59,771 nt of DNA from an uncultured Pseudanabaenaceae cyanobacterium (GCA_938021205.1 CALIGI010000020.1:1-59771), one strand, 5' to 3'. Shown: positions 46,056-55,447, numbered from the stretch's first letter. Notes: generated from the sequence alone by a model not told the origin. Translations and numbers: made by a program.

Positions 46056-46399
46056 GAACGCGGATTAAGCTGGCTTGTAAGGCTTTGAAATCTGGGGATG
46101 ACATGGCAATGCCATGTCACTACGGGGGTATCAGGTCTTATTAAATTCCCAATGCAAAACAAAAGCCCAGTCACATCAGGTGACCGGGCTTTTGTTGTAA
46201 AAGCCTTTTTAGTATGGCACGGCTTTTACAACGAATGCACCATCAAAATGTACTTTTAGTTGCACAGCCAATTGCAGAACAGCGGTCTTGAAAAGAAGTT
46301 CGCTCACTACGGCATCATTCATTTGGGAATGACTCAAACTTGACTGATGCAACTCTATTCAATGCACCCAAACAATCTCAAACGGCGATCGCAATCATC
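46056..46399. other. Intergenic region with a palindrome and a terminator
   Basis: 344 bases between convergent genes. It contains a perfect palindrome GACATGGC-AAT-GCCATGTC (46100-46118) and the terminator at 46158-46196. No gene seen. Confidence 0.5.
46158..46196. terminator. Bidirectional terminator
   Basis: Left arm AACAAAAGCCCAGTCAC and right arm GTGACCGGGCTTTTGTT pair with one mismatch around a short ATCAG loop. Suitable for both the phosphatase gene and the small minus-strand gene. Confidence 0.85.
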
Positions 46400-46603
46400 C
46401 TAATACTGCACACTACGGGCAGGGACCCGAGCAGCAACGCGGCGTTTACCAGAACGGCGACGGGGACCAATCGAAGACAAGGCAGGAGGGCGGCCATTGG
46501 AGGCGCGAATCTCACGCTTGAACTGATTAATCCGGGAACGCCAGTTGCTTTTGGCTAGGGCCTCAATATCAAAGGTGCGTTCCTTCGAACGATATTCACT
46601 CAT
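46400..46603 (-). CDS. Small Arg-rich protein, hypothetical
   Basis: 67 residues, strongly basic, starting MSEYRSKERTFDIEALAKSN with an Arg-rich second half (GPRRRSGKRRVAARVPAR). No signal peptide or membrane segment. The text looks protein-like and the frame is followed by a strong terminator, but the ribosome site is weak (AAGAAGAG about 14 bases upstream). It could bind nucleic acid or an acidic partner. I do not recognise the family. Confidence 0.5.
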   Translation of the reverse strand: MSEYRSKERTFDIEALAKSNWRSRINQFKREIRASNGRPPALSSIGPRRRSGKRRVAARVPARSVQY

Positions 46604-47078
46604 ACAAAATCATGCTCTTCTTAGGGTTGCATGGGGGTGCCACCGTCAAAAAGACCTATCAAAAGCCACTGGGCTTATTTCGGCATGCTCAATTCTGGCG
46701 TGATTGTAGGCCGGAATTAAACGGTTCAGCCACTATCAGCTTAAATCTAGAAAAACTATGCTGGCTCTCGCTAACCAAAGAGTCATACAGGCCCCATAAT
46801 GGCCTTATCACTCAACCAGAATAATTCGAAAAAAGCTGACCTAGGAAAAACCAGCCGAAGGGCGGCAATCGCTCTAGTCAGTCAAGAAGGATGTTGCTAT
46901 CGGCAGAATTCGCTGCCCTTAGCACCCCCGTATTCGGGATCAAAGCATTAGTTAAATGAAACGACAGCCAGATGACCTCTCATCTTCGGCAAGGCGTATT
47001 ACAAGTGCTCCAATGGCCCCATTATTACCTCATTCCCGACGTTTTGCATAGTCTTCAGGACAGTTTGTTCCGCACTTC
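46604..47078. other. Intergenic region upstream of the GT39-like gene
   Basis: 475 bases between divergent genes. A 70-codon plus-strand ORF (46612-46824) looks spurious. No repeats or RNA genes recognised. Confidence 0.35.
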
Positions 47079-48899
47079 ATGGTTCATCTGCAAAAAATCC
47101 CGCTCCATTTGGCCCTCAGTAAGGGTTTGAAGCTGTTGCTGTTGGCTGCTATTGCTCTCGGCATTTTCTTCCGCTTTTGGCAGATAGATCGCAAGGTCTA
47201 TTGGATCGATGAGGTCCACACCTCGCTGCGTTCGGTGGGCTACAGCCGCAGTGAATTTGTCGAGCAGGTGCCCCGCGATCGCTTCCTCTCGATTGACGAG
47301 TTCCACCAGTTTCAGCGTATTGACCCAGAACGTGGCTGGGACGACAGCCTCAATGCACTGGCTCAAAATGCAGAACACACACCGCTTTACTACCTCTGTG
47401 TGAGGCTGGCCATGACTCTCTTTGGCAGCAGCCTGGCTGTGACGCGGGCTGTGGCAGCGATTTTTAGCCTAATCTGTCTGCCGGCTATCTATGCCCTCTG
47501 TCAGCAACTCTGGGCCTATAGCCATCGTTCCCCAGCCTCGCTGAATAATCTCCCAGGGAAAGATCTGCCATCTCCCTCAGCCTGGCCTATTAATCCTCAA
47601 CTCAAGACTCCTGCCAGTTCCCACATTAATGTCCAATGGGTCGGTTGCTTAGCAGTTGTCCTACTGGCGCTCTCTCCCCTGCAAATTCTCTATGCCCAGG
47701 AGGCGCGGCAATACAGCTTATATGGCCTCATGACCCTGTTTTCCAGTGCCATGCTATTGCGATCGCTCCAGCGCCATCACAACGGCCAGAAAGGCCTCTG
47801 GGGCATCTGGTGGCCCTATGCCATGAGCGCTAGTCTTTTGCTTTACAGTCATTTGATTGGTGCGCTGGTGCTATTGACCCAGGGCATTTACACCTTGGTG
47901 GCCCAGCGGCGAGCTTGGCGAGGGCTGGTGTTGTCTGTGGTCATCGCCCTGGTGAGTTTATTGCCCTGGGTGGCGCTCTACTTTGCTAATGCCAGCCATA
48001 TTGGGGCTTGGACGGGACGGGATATTGGCGTTGGAACCCTGGCCCAGCGTTGGCTTTTGAACTTGAGCAGCTTGTGGTTTGACTGGCAGGTGCGTTTCCC
48101 AGGGATGCAGCTATTTGATGTGGAGCAGGGGCAGGATTTTGCAGCCCTGGGGCAACCGATAGTTTGGCTGGGCTTTGGATTTGTGGGATTAGCGATCGCT
48201 TGTCTCTACCTCGTCTGCCGTAATCTACCCCGCGACTTTTCCAGTTTCCTTATCCTCCTTGTTGCCCTACCCAGCGGTCTGCTGCTAATCCCAGACTTGC
48301 TCAGTGGGGGGCAGCGCACTGGCATTGCTCGCTATCTGTTGCCGTCCTACCTGGGCATCACGATCGCCGTAGCCTATGGATTGGCCTGGCTATTGGCTCA
48401 GCGGCGGCGATGGTTGGGCATTGGCTTACACCATTGGGGGCGATCGCTCCTAGCCCTACTCCTATTCCTTAGCGTTTTCAGTAATAGCGTCAGCGCCCAG
48501 TCTGCAACTTGGTGGAACAAGTACAGCTGCTTTTACGATGCGGCGGTGGCGGAGCAGATTAATGGGGTGGAGGATGCGATCGTCATTAGCAGTCCTCGCC
48601 GGGCCAGCCGCCTTTTGGCCTTGAGCTATCAGCTTGACCCGGAGACGCCGCTTTGGTTCGTCGATGGGGTTGGTTTAGACAGTGACAACAGCCAGCTAGC
48701 TCTACCAGAGCAATTCAAAACGCTGTTTTTGTTTCGGCCTTCAAATGAACTAGTAGGTGCATTGACCACAAATTCCGCCTACGAAATTGAGCCAGTCTTT
48801 GAAGCAGGCCATCTCTGGAAAATTAATGTGCTTGAGCCCATCGCTGCTATCGACAGTTCAGCTAATCCCATGCGGCGCTGCATTGAATTATTGGGTTGA
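47079..48899 (+). CDS. GT39-like polytopic glycosyltransferase
   Basis: 606 residues with 10-12 hydrophobic helices. The N-terminal extracytoplasmic loop carries YWIDEVHTSLRSVGYSRSEF: the W-x-DE signature of ArnT/PMT-type enzymes that use polyprenyl-phosphate sugars. A further loop holds LQILYAQEARQYSLYGL, also typical of the superfamily. The C-terminal about 130 residues form a soluble domain. It likely adds a sugar to a lipid or protein at the outer face of the plasma membrane. Donor and acceptor unknown. Followed by another membrane protein on the same strand. Confidence 0.8.
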   Translation: MVHLQKIPLHLALSKGLKLLLLAAIALGIFFRFWQIDRKVYWIDEVHTSLRSVGYSRSEFVEQVPRDRFLSIDEFHQFQRIDPERGWDDSLNALAQNAEHTPLYYLCVRLAMTLFGSSLAVTRAVAAIFSLICLPAIYALCQQLWAYSHRSPASLNNLPGKDLPSPSAWPINPQLKTPASSHINVQWVGCLAVVLLALSPLQILYAQEARQYSLYGLMTLFSSAMLLRSLQRHHNGQKGLWGIWWPYAMSASLLLYSHLIGALVLLTQGIYTLVAQRRAWRGLVLSVVIALVSLLPWVALYFANASHIGAWTGRDIGVGTLAQRWLLNLSSLWFDWQVRFPGMQLFDVEQGQDFAALGQPIVWLGFGFVGLAIACLYLVCRNLPRDFSSFLILLVALPSGLLLIPDLLSGGQRTGIARYLLPSYLGITIAVAYGLAWLLAQRRRWLGIGLHHWGRSLLALLLFLSVFSNSVSAQSATWWNKYSCFYDAAVAEQINGVEDAIVISSPRRASRLLALSYQLDPETPLWFVDGVGLDSDNSQLALPEQFKTLFLFRPSNELVGALTTNSAYEIEPVFEAGHLWKINVLEPIAAIDSSANPMRRCIELLG

Positions 48900-48915
48900 A
48901 CCCAGACATCGCCAC

Positions 48916-48979
48916 GGTAGGGGGTGGGTCTCCCAACCCAGCCATGCCAGCAGCTGGGCGGGAAGACCCCGCCCCTACC
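48916..48979. repeat. Inverted-repeat element between two membrane-protein genes
   Basis: Imperfect arms of about 25 bases: GGTAGGGGGTGGGTCTCCCA on the left and its near reverse complement (ending CCCCGCCCCTACC) on the right, with about 14 bases between. The GTAGGGGCGGG core is the kind of small dispersed repeat seen across cyanobacterial genomes; a partial copy of the core (GTAGGGGCGGG) appears near 10365. Confidence 0.65.
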
Positions 48980-49015
48980 TAGGCAAAATTTGGATGAATG
49001 TGCAAAACGACCACT

Positions 49016-50740
49016 ATGCCTGACCCATCTCAATCCGAAATCACCCTGGAGCGGAGTAAGACTGCTTACTGGTTAGGCCTGATTGCCAGCCTCGCGATCG
49101 CCCTCTTCTACAGTCTCTGGGCCTTGAAATTAAGCCTGGCCCAGGATTTCATCATCCAAGATGACGCCCGCCAGCATGTCTTCTGGATGCAGCGCTTCCT
49201 CGACCCAACACTGTTTCCCAATGACCCCATCGCCGACTACTTCCAATCCGTCGCTCCCTGGGGCTATGCCCAGGTTTATCGCCTAGCCGCGAGTCTAGGC
49301 ATTCATCCCATTTTGATGAGCAAGCTGGTGCCAAGCTGTCTAGGTCTGGTGATGACCTATTTTTGCTATGGCTTGGCGATTGAACTGCTGCCATTGGCGA
49401 GCGGCGGTGCATTGACTGGGGTGATTGCCAGTTGGCTCTTGAATCAAAATCTTTGGCTCCAGGATGGCATCGTTTCCGGCACGCCCAAGGCATTTTTGTA
49501 TCCAACTCTGTTGGCCTTTCTCTACTTTTTTCTGCGGCGCAGCCTTTGGCCCTGCTTAGTCATGCTGCTGCTCCAGGCGCTGTTTTATCCCCTGGGCGTC
49601 TTTCTCTCGTCGGGTGTGATGGCAATGGCCTGCTTGCGTTGGCATGGCTGGAAGCCGCATTGGGCATCGACAGCAGATTTGCGATTTTGTGGTGTGGGCA
49701 TTGGAGTGGCGATCGCCGTTCTCCTGCCCTATGTCTTCAGCAGCAATGTCTTTGGTCCTGTCATCGATGCCGCCCAAGCCAGAGCACTCCCTGAATTTCA
49801 CATGGGAGGCCGCTCCGCCTTTTTCAACGATGCCAATCCTTGGGACTTTTGGCTTGACGGCGGCCGTTCTAGTCTGCGTATCTCCGCCGCCCTGCGCCCC
49901 GATGGCACCTATGCAGCGCTCTTGTTGCCGATGCTGCTGCGCTTAAAAAAGCTTCCCACCGTTCAGGCTCTGCGTAATCTAAACTTCTTCCCTCAAGTCT
50001 TTTTTGCCTCCCTCGGTTGGTTTTTCCTAGCCCACTTAACCCTGTTCAAGCTGCATTTACCCAGCCGCTATAGCCAACACAGCTTGAGGATTCTGGTGGT
50101 GATGGCGGCGGCGATCGCCCTGACTCTCCTGCTCCAATCTCTGCAAACCTGGCTGGGCAAGCTCCTTCGCACCATTCGAGGCAGGCAAGCTCTGAAGCTG
50201 ATTAGCACAGGTCTCCTATTGCTCTGGCTTTTCCTGGTGCCCCTGGGCGATCGCAAATTCCCTCGAACCTACAACGCCCAGGGCAATTATCCCGAACTCT
50301 ACGCCTTCCTCCAAAGCCAACCTGTTGAGACTCGCATCGCCTCCCTCAGCATTGAAGCCAATAACCTACCCAGCTTTGCTCAGCGCAGCATTATCGCCGG
50401 GTCGGAATACGCCATTCCCTACCACTGGGGCTACTACGGGCCTTTTCGAGAGCGGGCGATCGCCCTACTAGAGGCTCAATACAGCCCCGACCTTGCCACC
50501 GTCCAAGCATTGATCCGCCAACAGGGGATCGACTACTGGCTCTTAGATGATCAAGCTTTTGAGACAGAAGCATTGGAGCAAGATCGCTGGCTCAAAGCCT
50601 TCCAGCCCCAACAACTTGCAGCTATCTCTCAATTACAGAATGCTTCCCCAGCCCTCCAACAAGAGCAACAGCGTTGCCTTGCTTTTAAGACCAAAAACCT
50701 AGATTTACTCGATGCAAGCTGCTTATTAAGTCAACCTTAA
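49016..50740 (+). CDS. Polytopic membrane protein, probable glycosyltransferase-like
   Basis: About 574 residues with around ten hydrophobic helices. The first loop after helix 1 reads QDFIIQDDARQHVFWMQRFL, a D-D pair in the position where GT-C enzymes hold catalytic acidic residues. The C-terminal region (about 420-570) is soluble and contains a long stretch with many Gln and Leu. I know no specific name; a GT-C fold is inferred from topology and acidic loop. The ATG at 49016 (MPDPSQSEITLE) is likely; another lies 6 codons earlier. Same strand and similar layout as the previous gene, so they may act on related substrates. Confidence 0.65.
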   Translation: MPDPSQSEITLERSKTAYWLGLIASLAIALFYSLWALKLSLAQDFIIQDDARQHVFWMQRFLDPTLFPNDPIADYFQSVAPWGYAQVYRLAASLGIHPILMSKLVPSCLGLVMTYFCYGLAIELLPLASGGALTGVIASWLLNQNLWLQDGIVSGTPKAFLYPTLLAFLYFFLRRSLWPCLVMLLLQALFYPLGVFLSSGVMAMACLRWHGWKPHWASTADLRFCGVGIGVAIAVLLPYVFSSNVFGPVIDAAQARALPEFHMGGRSAFFNDANPWDFWLDGGRSSLRISAALRPDGTYAALLLPMLLRLKKLPTVQALRNLNFFPQVFFASLGWFFLAHLTLFKLHLPSRYSQHSLRILVVMAAAIALTLLLQSLQTWLGKLLRTIRGRQALKLISTGLLLLWLFLVPLGDRKFPRTYNAQGNYPELYAFLQSQPVETRIASLSIEANNLPSFAQRSIIAGSEYAIPYHWGYYGPFRERAIALLEAQYSPDLATVQALIRQQGIDYWLLDDQAFETEALEQDRWLKAFQPQQLAAISQLQNASPALQQEQQRCLAFKTKNLDLLDASCLLSQP

Positions 50741-50890
50741 AAGTCAGTCCACGAGAGAATTACAGGGAATGTAAACCCATCAGCAGAAAGTCTCAAATTT
50801 GCCCTGTGCCAAAAGTCAACCCGGTCTAATTACTCATGACAAATAGCAGTCGCTCCTTGTACTCTTAAGAAAGATTAAAGAATATTTCTG

Positions 50891-51694
50891 TTGTTTACAG
50901 TCAAAACTGTGAAACTAACTCCCCTGCTGACTGCTCTAGCTCCCCAGCGCACCACGGGTGCTCTTCCCACCGCTTCACCGGGAATGACCCTGTTCTGCGA
51001 CTTCGACGGTCCCATCGTCGATGTATCAGGTCGCTACTACAGCACCTACCGCCTCGCCCTAGCCCGCACCCGGCGCAACCACCGTAAGCGCGGCAACATC
51101 ATTCAGCTCACCCCCATGAGCAAAGGGCAGTTCTGGCACATGAAGCAAGTGCGCATTCCTGACCCAGAAATTGCCCTACGCTCCGGCCTCCGTGGTGAAC
51201 AAATCGACGACTTCCTCTCCCAGGTCAAAGAGATTGTCAACTGCTGCCCCGGCCTTCTACGCCGTGACGCCCTCCAACCCCAGGTACCTGCCGCCCTTAA
51301 GCTACTCAAGGCCAATGCTATTCGGCCCATCCTGGTAACTCTGCGCTGCGAAATCCAAGTCCAAGCCTTTCTCAAACGTCATGGCCTGCAGAATGCCTTT
51401 GCCGGCATTTACGGCACCCAAGATGCCCATGCCGCCTACGCCAACTACACCGACCTTAAGACCAGCCTGCTCAGCCAAGCCCTAGAAGACCATGGCAACC
51501 CTGAGACCGATTGGATGGTGGGTGATACAGAAGCCGATGTGATTGCTGCTCAAAGATTGGGGCTACCGGCGATCGCTCTCAGTTGCGGCATTCGTAGCCA
51601 AAAGTATCTCTCTAACCTTCAACCCACCAGCCTCCAAACCAACCTTCTGACAGTGGTTCAGGGAATTAGTGACAGCCTCCAAATAGCGGCGTAA
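50891..51694 (+). CDS. HAD-superfamily hydrolase
   Basis: 267 residues. Motif I FCDFDGPIVDVSGRYYSTYR (about 33-52) has the nucleophile and acid aspartates (DxD-G). Motif II is in ILVTLRCEIQ (Thr), and the C-terminal metal motif is WMVGDTEADVIAAQRLGLPA (GDTEAD). The cap is helical and Arg-rich (TRRNHRKRGN), suggesting a phosphorylated substrate; cannot specify. Start TTG at 50891 or GTG at 50909. A strong terminator follows. Confidence 0.85.
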   Translation: MFTVKTVKLTPLLTALAPQRTTGALPTASPGMTLFCDFDGPIVDVSGRYYSTYRLALARTRRNHRKRGNIIQLTPMSKGQFWHMKQVRIPDPEIALRSGLRGEQIDDFLSQVKEIVNCCPGLLRRDALQPQVPAALKLLKANAIRPILVTLRCEIQVQAFLKRHGLQNAFAGIYGTQDAHAAYANYTDLKTSLLSQALEDHGNPETDWMVGDTEADVIAAQRLGLPAIALSCGIRSQKYLSNLQPTSLQTNLLTVVQGISDSLQIAA

Positions 51695-51716
51695 CTCCCC
51701 CCTTAATCCATCCCGT

Positions 51717-51753
51717 AAAAAGCCCTCATCCTGACAAAGAATGAGGGCTTTTT
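51717..51753. terminator. Bidirectional terminator between the HAD gene and mreD
   Basis: Perfect 13-bp arms AAAAAGCCCTCAT / ATGAGGGCTTTTT with an 11-base loop, between convergent genes. Confidence 0.92.
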
Positions 51754-51779
51754 AGTTCTTGTTCCTAACTTGAAAAGGA

Positions 51780-52445
51780 CTAACGGGGTAGCTCCTGGGA
51801 CTGCTCTAGCCACTCCCACCACAGATTCAAGGGATAGGCAATCAACGGAGCCCAGAGGCTACTCACGATTGCCGAACTCAACGCGACTCGCTGATGACGG
51901 CTCCAAATTTCAACCGGCGAATATCCAGTCTGCTGCACCCAGCCAGGGTCAGCCAGGGCTCCCGATTCAGCATCTAGTAAGCTATCCCCCAGGGAGAAAT
52001 CTCCCGTCGCCGCAACCTCAGCCAAGTTGCTGTCCTGCACCATAAACGTCAGCTGCAAGGCAAAGACCGTTTCCGTCAGCACTGCCATAGCAAAGACAAT
52101 CAGCGCCACAGAAATAAAATCTTCTTGAATGTAGCGTTGCTTCTGCAACAGAGCTGTTACGAAACCCACCATCATTAAGCTCAGCACATGGGACGGCTGG
52201 GCCGAAGCCAGGGAGTCTTGAATAAGGCCCAGAATGAGGCCCGCGATCGCCCCCTGGAGCAGCGATCGTCGCACCGACCAGCTCACCACCCAAATCATCA
52301 ACCAGTTCACCCCCACATCAGCTAGCTGGGTGCCGGGCAACCGCGCCAGGGACAACAGCGCACAAACCAGAACCGACAGAACAACGATCACCCAATTAAT
52401 CAAGGCGGGGTCCGGGGCAGTCAAACGAGGCAAGCGTCTCAGCAT
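51780..52445 (-). CDS. mreD: Rod-shape-determining protein MreD
   Basis: 221 residues with about five transmembrane helices starting at ALINWVIVVLSVLVCALLSL. MreD is the integral membrane partner of MreC in the elongasome that directs peptidoglycan insertion along the lateral wall. Sequence conservation is low; the call rests on topology and position, 10 bases after mreC. Confidence 0.88.
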   Translation of the reverse strand: MLRRLPRLTAPDPALINWVIVVLSVLVCALLSLARLPGTQLADVGVNWLMIWVVSWSVRRSLLQGAIAGLILGLIQDSLASAQPSHVLSLMMVGFVTALLQKQRYIQEDFISVALIVFAMAVLTETVFALQLTFMVQDSNLAEVAATGDFSLGDSLLDAESGALADPGWVQQTGYSPVEIWSRHQRVALSSAIVSSLWAPLIAYPLNLWWEWLEQSQELPR

Positions 52446-52455
52446 CTAAACCTCC

Positions 52456-53271
52456 CTATGAGCCAATAGATAAAGACGTCGGAGCAGCAGCGCCTTCAAC
52501 CGGTGCTTGCCCATCACCCTGATTCTCAATCTTCACAGCCTTAGCTGGGAAAACCGTTACCCACTCAAGCTTACTAATGGGGGCATTCAACTTAACCCTT
52601 GCCGCAGGCACAGGACTCGCCTGCTGGTCCACACTTTGGATAATGCCAATGGGCTGGCCTGGGGCAAATAAGGTACTGGACGAGGATGTCACCACCACAT
52701 CTCCTGGTGTGACAGTCAAATCCTTCTCAAAAAACCGCATCTCGAGTTGATCAGTCGAAGTTCCCCGCACATAGCCCTGAGTCCGAGTCCGGGTCACCAT
52801 AGCCCCAGCACTGCTGCGAGGATCGCTAATGAGCAGCACCTTGCTGGTGTTGGGCGTCACCTGGATGACATAGCCAACGACCCCGCCAACGGCATGAACA
52901 GGCGAGCCAACCTTGATACCGTCTTTCTTGCCACGACCGATAATGATGTTCTGCCACCACTGGTTCGCAGCCCGACCAATAATGGGGGCAGGCACGGCCC
53001 CCTCTTCTGCTTCGGTCACTTCGCCGAGGGCCGTTTGCAATTGCTGATTTTGGGCTTGCAACTCAAGCAAACGCTCTTGCAGTTCCAGGGTACGTGCATC
53101 AGAAAGCTGATCTGCTGGGGGAGAAGCGTTAATTCGCAAAGGCTGGGTAATGCCATAGAACATCTCCTGGATCAACGCACCATTGGTCTGGCGCAAAAAC
53201 CAAGCGAATAAGACAAAGACGCCCACCATTGTCGCCTTTGACCAATATTGATTCCACCAGTGGTACAGCAT
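52456..53271 (-). CDS. mreC: Rod-shape-determining protein MreC
   Basis: 271 residues: one transmembrane helix (about 13-30), a coiled coil (about 62-88, LELQERLLELQAQNQQLQTA) and a periplasmic beta domain with the conserved GSPVHAVGGVVGYV segment. MreC dimerises and scaffolds the cell-elongation machinery. The C-terminus is Gly/Ala/Pro-rich. It is separated from mreB by 209 bases containing a strong palindrome and from mreD by only 10 bases. Confidence 0.95.
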   Translation of the reverse strand: MLYHWWNQYWSKATMVGVFVLFAWFLRQTNGALIQEMFYGITQPLRINASPPADQLSDARTLELQERLLELQAQNQQLQTALGEVTEAEEGAVPAPIIGRAANQWWQNIIIGRGKKDGIKVGSPVHAVGGVVGYVIQVTPNTSKVLLISDPRSSAGAMVTRTRTQGYVRGTSTDQLEMRFFEKDLTVTPGDVVVTSSSSTLFAPGQPIGIIQSVDQQASPVPAARVKLNAPISKLEWVTVFPAKAVKIENQGDGQAPVEGAAAPTSLSIGS

Positions 53272-53397
53272 AGAAACAGCCTGACTAACTCAAAAGCATC
53301 ACAAATAACGCGAGGCCCAAGCTTATTCACAAACGTGCCAAACATCTGTGAGACCTAAAGAATAAAACTCAAGAAGCCCTAATCACAATAAGCCATA

Positions 53398-53435
53398 GCA
53401 CTGTGGGGGAATGCCATGGCATGCCCCCACAGTGC
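53398..53435. repeat. 38-bp near-perfect palindrome between mreB and mreC
   Basis: The left arm GCACTGTGGGGGAATGCCA and the right arm TGGCATGCCCCCACAGTGC are reverse complements except for one position, with no loop. As RNA it would form a very stable hairpin about 45 bases past the mreB stop and about 125 before the mreC start. It could protect mreB message, reduce mreCD expression, or be a repeat copy. Confidence 0.8.
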
Positions 53436-53480
53436 CTCAAACAATAGCTGAAATGGTTTGGCCCAGTTTCAGCGACATTC

Positions 53481-54545
53481 CTAAGCGGAACGGTTATGAG
53501 AACTAAAGACGCGATCCAGCTCTTTGAAGTTCTCCAAGACACGGCCCGTGCCCAACACAACGCAGCTCAAGGGGTCAGCTGCAATATGGGTCACAATGCC
53601 CGTCTCATGGCTAATCAAGGTATCGATGCCATTGAGCAATGCACCGCCCCCCGCTAGCATAATGCCGCGATCAATAATATCCGCAGCCAGCTCAGGCGGG
53701 GTATTTTCCAAAGTGCGCTTAACGGATTCCACGATAACGGAGAGAGGCTCGGCCATGCTCTCACGAATCTCGGGCCCCTTGACGACGACTGTGCGGGGGA
53801 GACCGGACAACATGTGTAGACCGCGTACTTCCATGGAAGGCTCTTCGCCACTTTCCATGGGGTAAGCAGAACCAATCTGGATCTTGATCTCCTCGGCAGT
53901 GCGCTCACCGACGATCAAATTATGGACCTTCTTCATGTACTGGGTGATGGAATCACTCAATTCATCACCAGCAACTCGCACAGACTGACTTAGGACGATG
54001 CCCTGGAGACTTAGCACAGCCACCTCAGTGGTGCCGCCGCCAATGTCGATAATCATGTTGCCGGTGGGCTCTGCCACGGGCAAGCCAGCCCCAATGGCCG
54101 CCGCCACAGGCTCATCAATCAAGAACACTTCACGGGCACCGGCTTGGGAAGCGGCTTCCATCACAGCGCGACGTTCAACACCGGTCACACCACTGGGAAT
54201 TCCAATGACCACACGGGGACGCATTAAGCCCTGGCCATCGTCCACGCGCTGAATAAACTTTTGCAGCATGACTTCGGCAGAGTCGAAGTCCGCAATAACG
54301 CCATCCCGCAGGGGGCGCATGGCTTTAATGCTGTCGGGCGTACGGCCCAGCATCTTTTTCGCATCGGCACCGACAGCCAAGGGCTGACCGGTCTTCTTAT
54401 CGATCGCCACCACGGAGGGCTCTTGCAGAACAATTCCCTTACCGGAGACATACACGAGGGTATTGGCGGTTCCCAGATCAATTCCAATACCTCGGGCGAG
54501 AGACAAACGCTTCCAAATTGGCACGGATAAATTGCCCCCAGTCAA
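53481..54545 (-). CDS. mreB: Rod-shape-determining actin homologue MreB
   Basis: 354 residues of the bacterial actin family. Phosphate-1 GIGIDLGTANTLVYVSGKGI, phosphate-2 NMIIDIGGGTTEVAVLSL and the adenosine region IMLAGGGALLNGIDTLI are intact. MreB forms membrane-attached filaments that guide wall synthesis and give rod shape, in line with a rod-celled or filamentous cyanobacterium. The N-terminus has an extra Trp/Lys segment (VPIWKRLSLARG) that probably forms the membrane-binding helix. First of mreB-mreC-mreD. Confidence 0.98.
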   Translation of the reverse strand: MTGGNLSVPIWKRLSLARGIGIDLGTANTLVYVSGKGIVLQEPSVVAIDKKTGQPLAVGADAKKMLGRTPDSIKAMRPLRDGVIADFDSAEVMLQKFIQRVDDGQGLMRPRVVIGIPSGVTGVERRAVMEAASQAGAREVFLIDEPVAAAIGAGLPVAEPTGNMIIDIGGGTTEVAVLSLQGIVLSQSVRVAGDELSDSITQYMKKVHNLIVGERTAEEIKIQIGSAYPMESGEEPSMEVRGLHMLSGLPRTVVVKGPEIRESMAEPLSVIVESVKRTLENTPPELAADIIDRGIMLAGGGALLNGIDTLISHETGIVTHIAADPLSCVVLGTGRVLENFKELDRVFSSHNRSA

Positions 54546-54953
54546 ACGGTTTACAGAGAAATTCAGTCAGTCGAGCCACACACCAGCTATGAAGTGGATT
54601 CTATTACGATTCTTAACCGAGCGTCTAGTGACTGGATGGAATCGGAAGAAGAGATAAAGCTCGGAACAGGCGTGGGCCCCCTGTCTCGGCAAAGTCCCGG
54701 CGCTTAAAGCGTTTTACAGCTTTTAATTAAGCTCATTGGAGAAATATAATCCCTGTCATTTGGCATAGTCCCCATTCCAGTAGCCCAAAGCTATAGAGGC
54801 CATGCCATTACAGAAACGTAGCTTGTCCAAACAGGCCATTGGATCAGGATTCATTCTGTCTTAATCAATGGGGGAGCCCAGCCGAAGAAGTCCAGTCAAG
54901 GAATTAAGATGAAGTAGCAGACAGAATCAGCCGCTACAGGCGAAGTAAATTTG
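54546..54953. other. Divergent promoter region, mreB / ssb
   Basis: 408 bases without a gene. It should carry promoters of both divergent genes. The sequence around 54715-54750 is AT-rich (TTTTAATTAAG). No repeat of note. Confidence 0.4.
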
Positions 54954-55343
54954 ATGAGTTTGAACAATGTGACCCTGGTGGGACGTGTGGGGGGAGATCC
55001 CAATGTTCGTTATTTTGAATCTGGCAGCGTGGTCTGCAACTTAACTTTGGCGGTGAATCGCCCCACTAAAAACGATCAGCCCGACTGGTTTAATTTGGAA
55101 ATTTGGGGACGCACGGCCCAGGTGGCTGCGGACTATGTCAAGAAGGGTAGTCTGATTGGGGTCAGCGGCAACTTAAAGATGGAATATTGGAACGATCGCA
55201 ACACGGGCATTCAACGCTCTAAGCCTGTTGTTCGGGTCAACCGCCTGGACCTGTTAGGCTCCCGTCGTGATACGGAAGCAGCAGCCGGTGCTATGGGCGG
55301 TGGCGGTGGCGGTGGTGGTGGCGGAAACTTCGACGAGTTTTAG
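54954..55343 (+). CDS. ssb: Single-stranded DNA-binding protein
   Basis: 129 residues with one OB-fold: NNVTLVGRVGGDPNVRYFES at the start, LAVNRPTKNDQPDWFNLEIW and GSLIGVSGNLKMEYWNDR. It binds single-stranded DNA as a tetramer during replication and repair. A poly-Gly linker (GGGGGGGGGG) joins the OB fold to a short acidic tip ending NFDEF, a cyanobacterial variation on the usual DDDIPF protein-binding tail. The ATG at 54954 is used; the TTG one codon before it is in frame. Confidence 0.96.
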   Translation: MSLNNVTLVGRVGGDPNVRYFESGSVVCNLTLAVNRPTKNDQPDWFNLEIWGRTAQVAADYVKKGSLIGVSGNLKMEYWNDRNTGIQRSKPVVRVNRLDLLGSRRDTEAAAGAMGGGGGGGGGGNFDEF

Positions 55344-55396
55344 CCTTAGGCTCAACGACGCAGCATGACAACATGGGCGGCTAATTAAAAAACAAA

Positions 55397-55430
55397 AACA
55401 CCCGGTGTCTTTTGAAAGATACCGGGTGTT
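55397..55430. terminator. Bidirectional terminator between ssb and the SIMPL gene
   Basis: Arms AACACCCGGTGTCTT and AAGATACCGGGTGTT pair with one mismatch; A-tract before and T-tract after. Between convergent genes. Confidence 0.88.
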
Positions 55431-55447
55431 TCGCTTGGGCGCGATCG

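Noticed and set aside
46612..46824. 70-codon plus-strand ORF upstream of the GT39-like gene
   Set aside because: Text is not protein-like and no ribosome site is seen.
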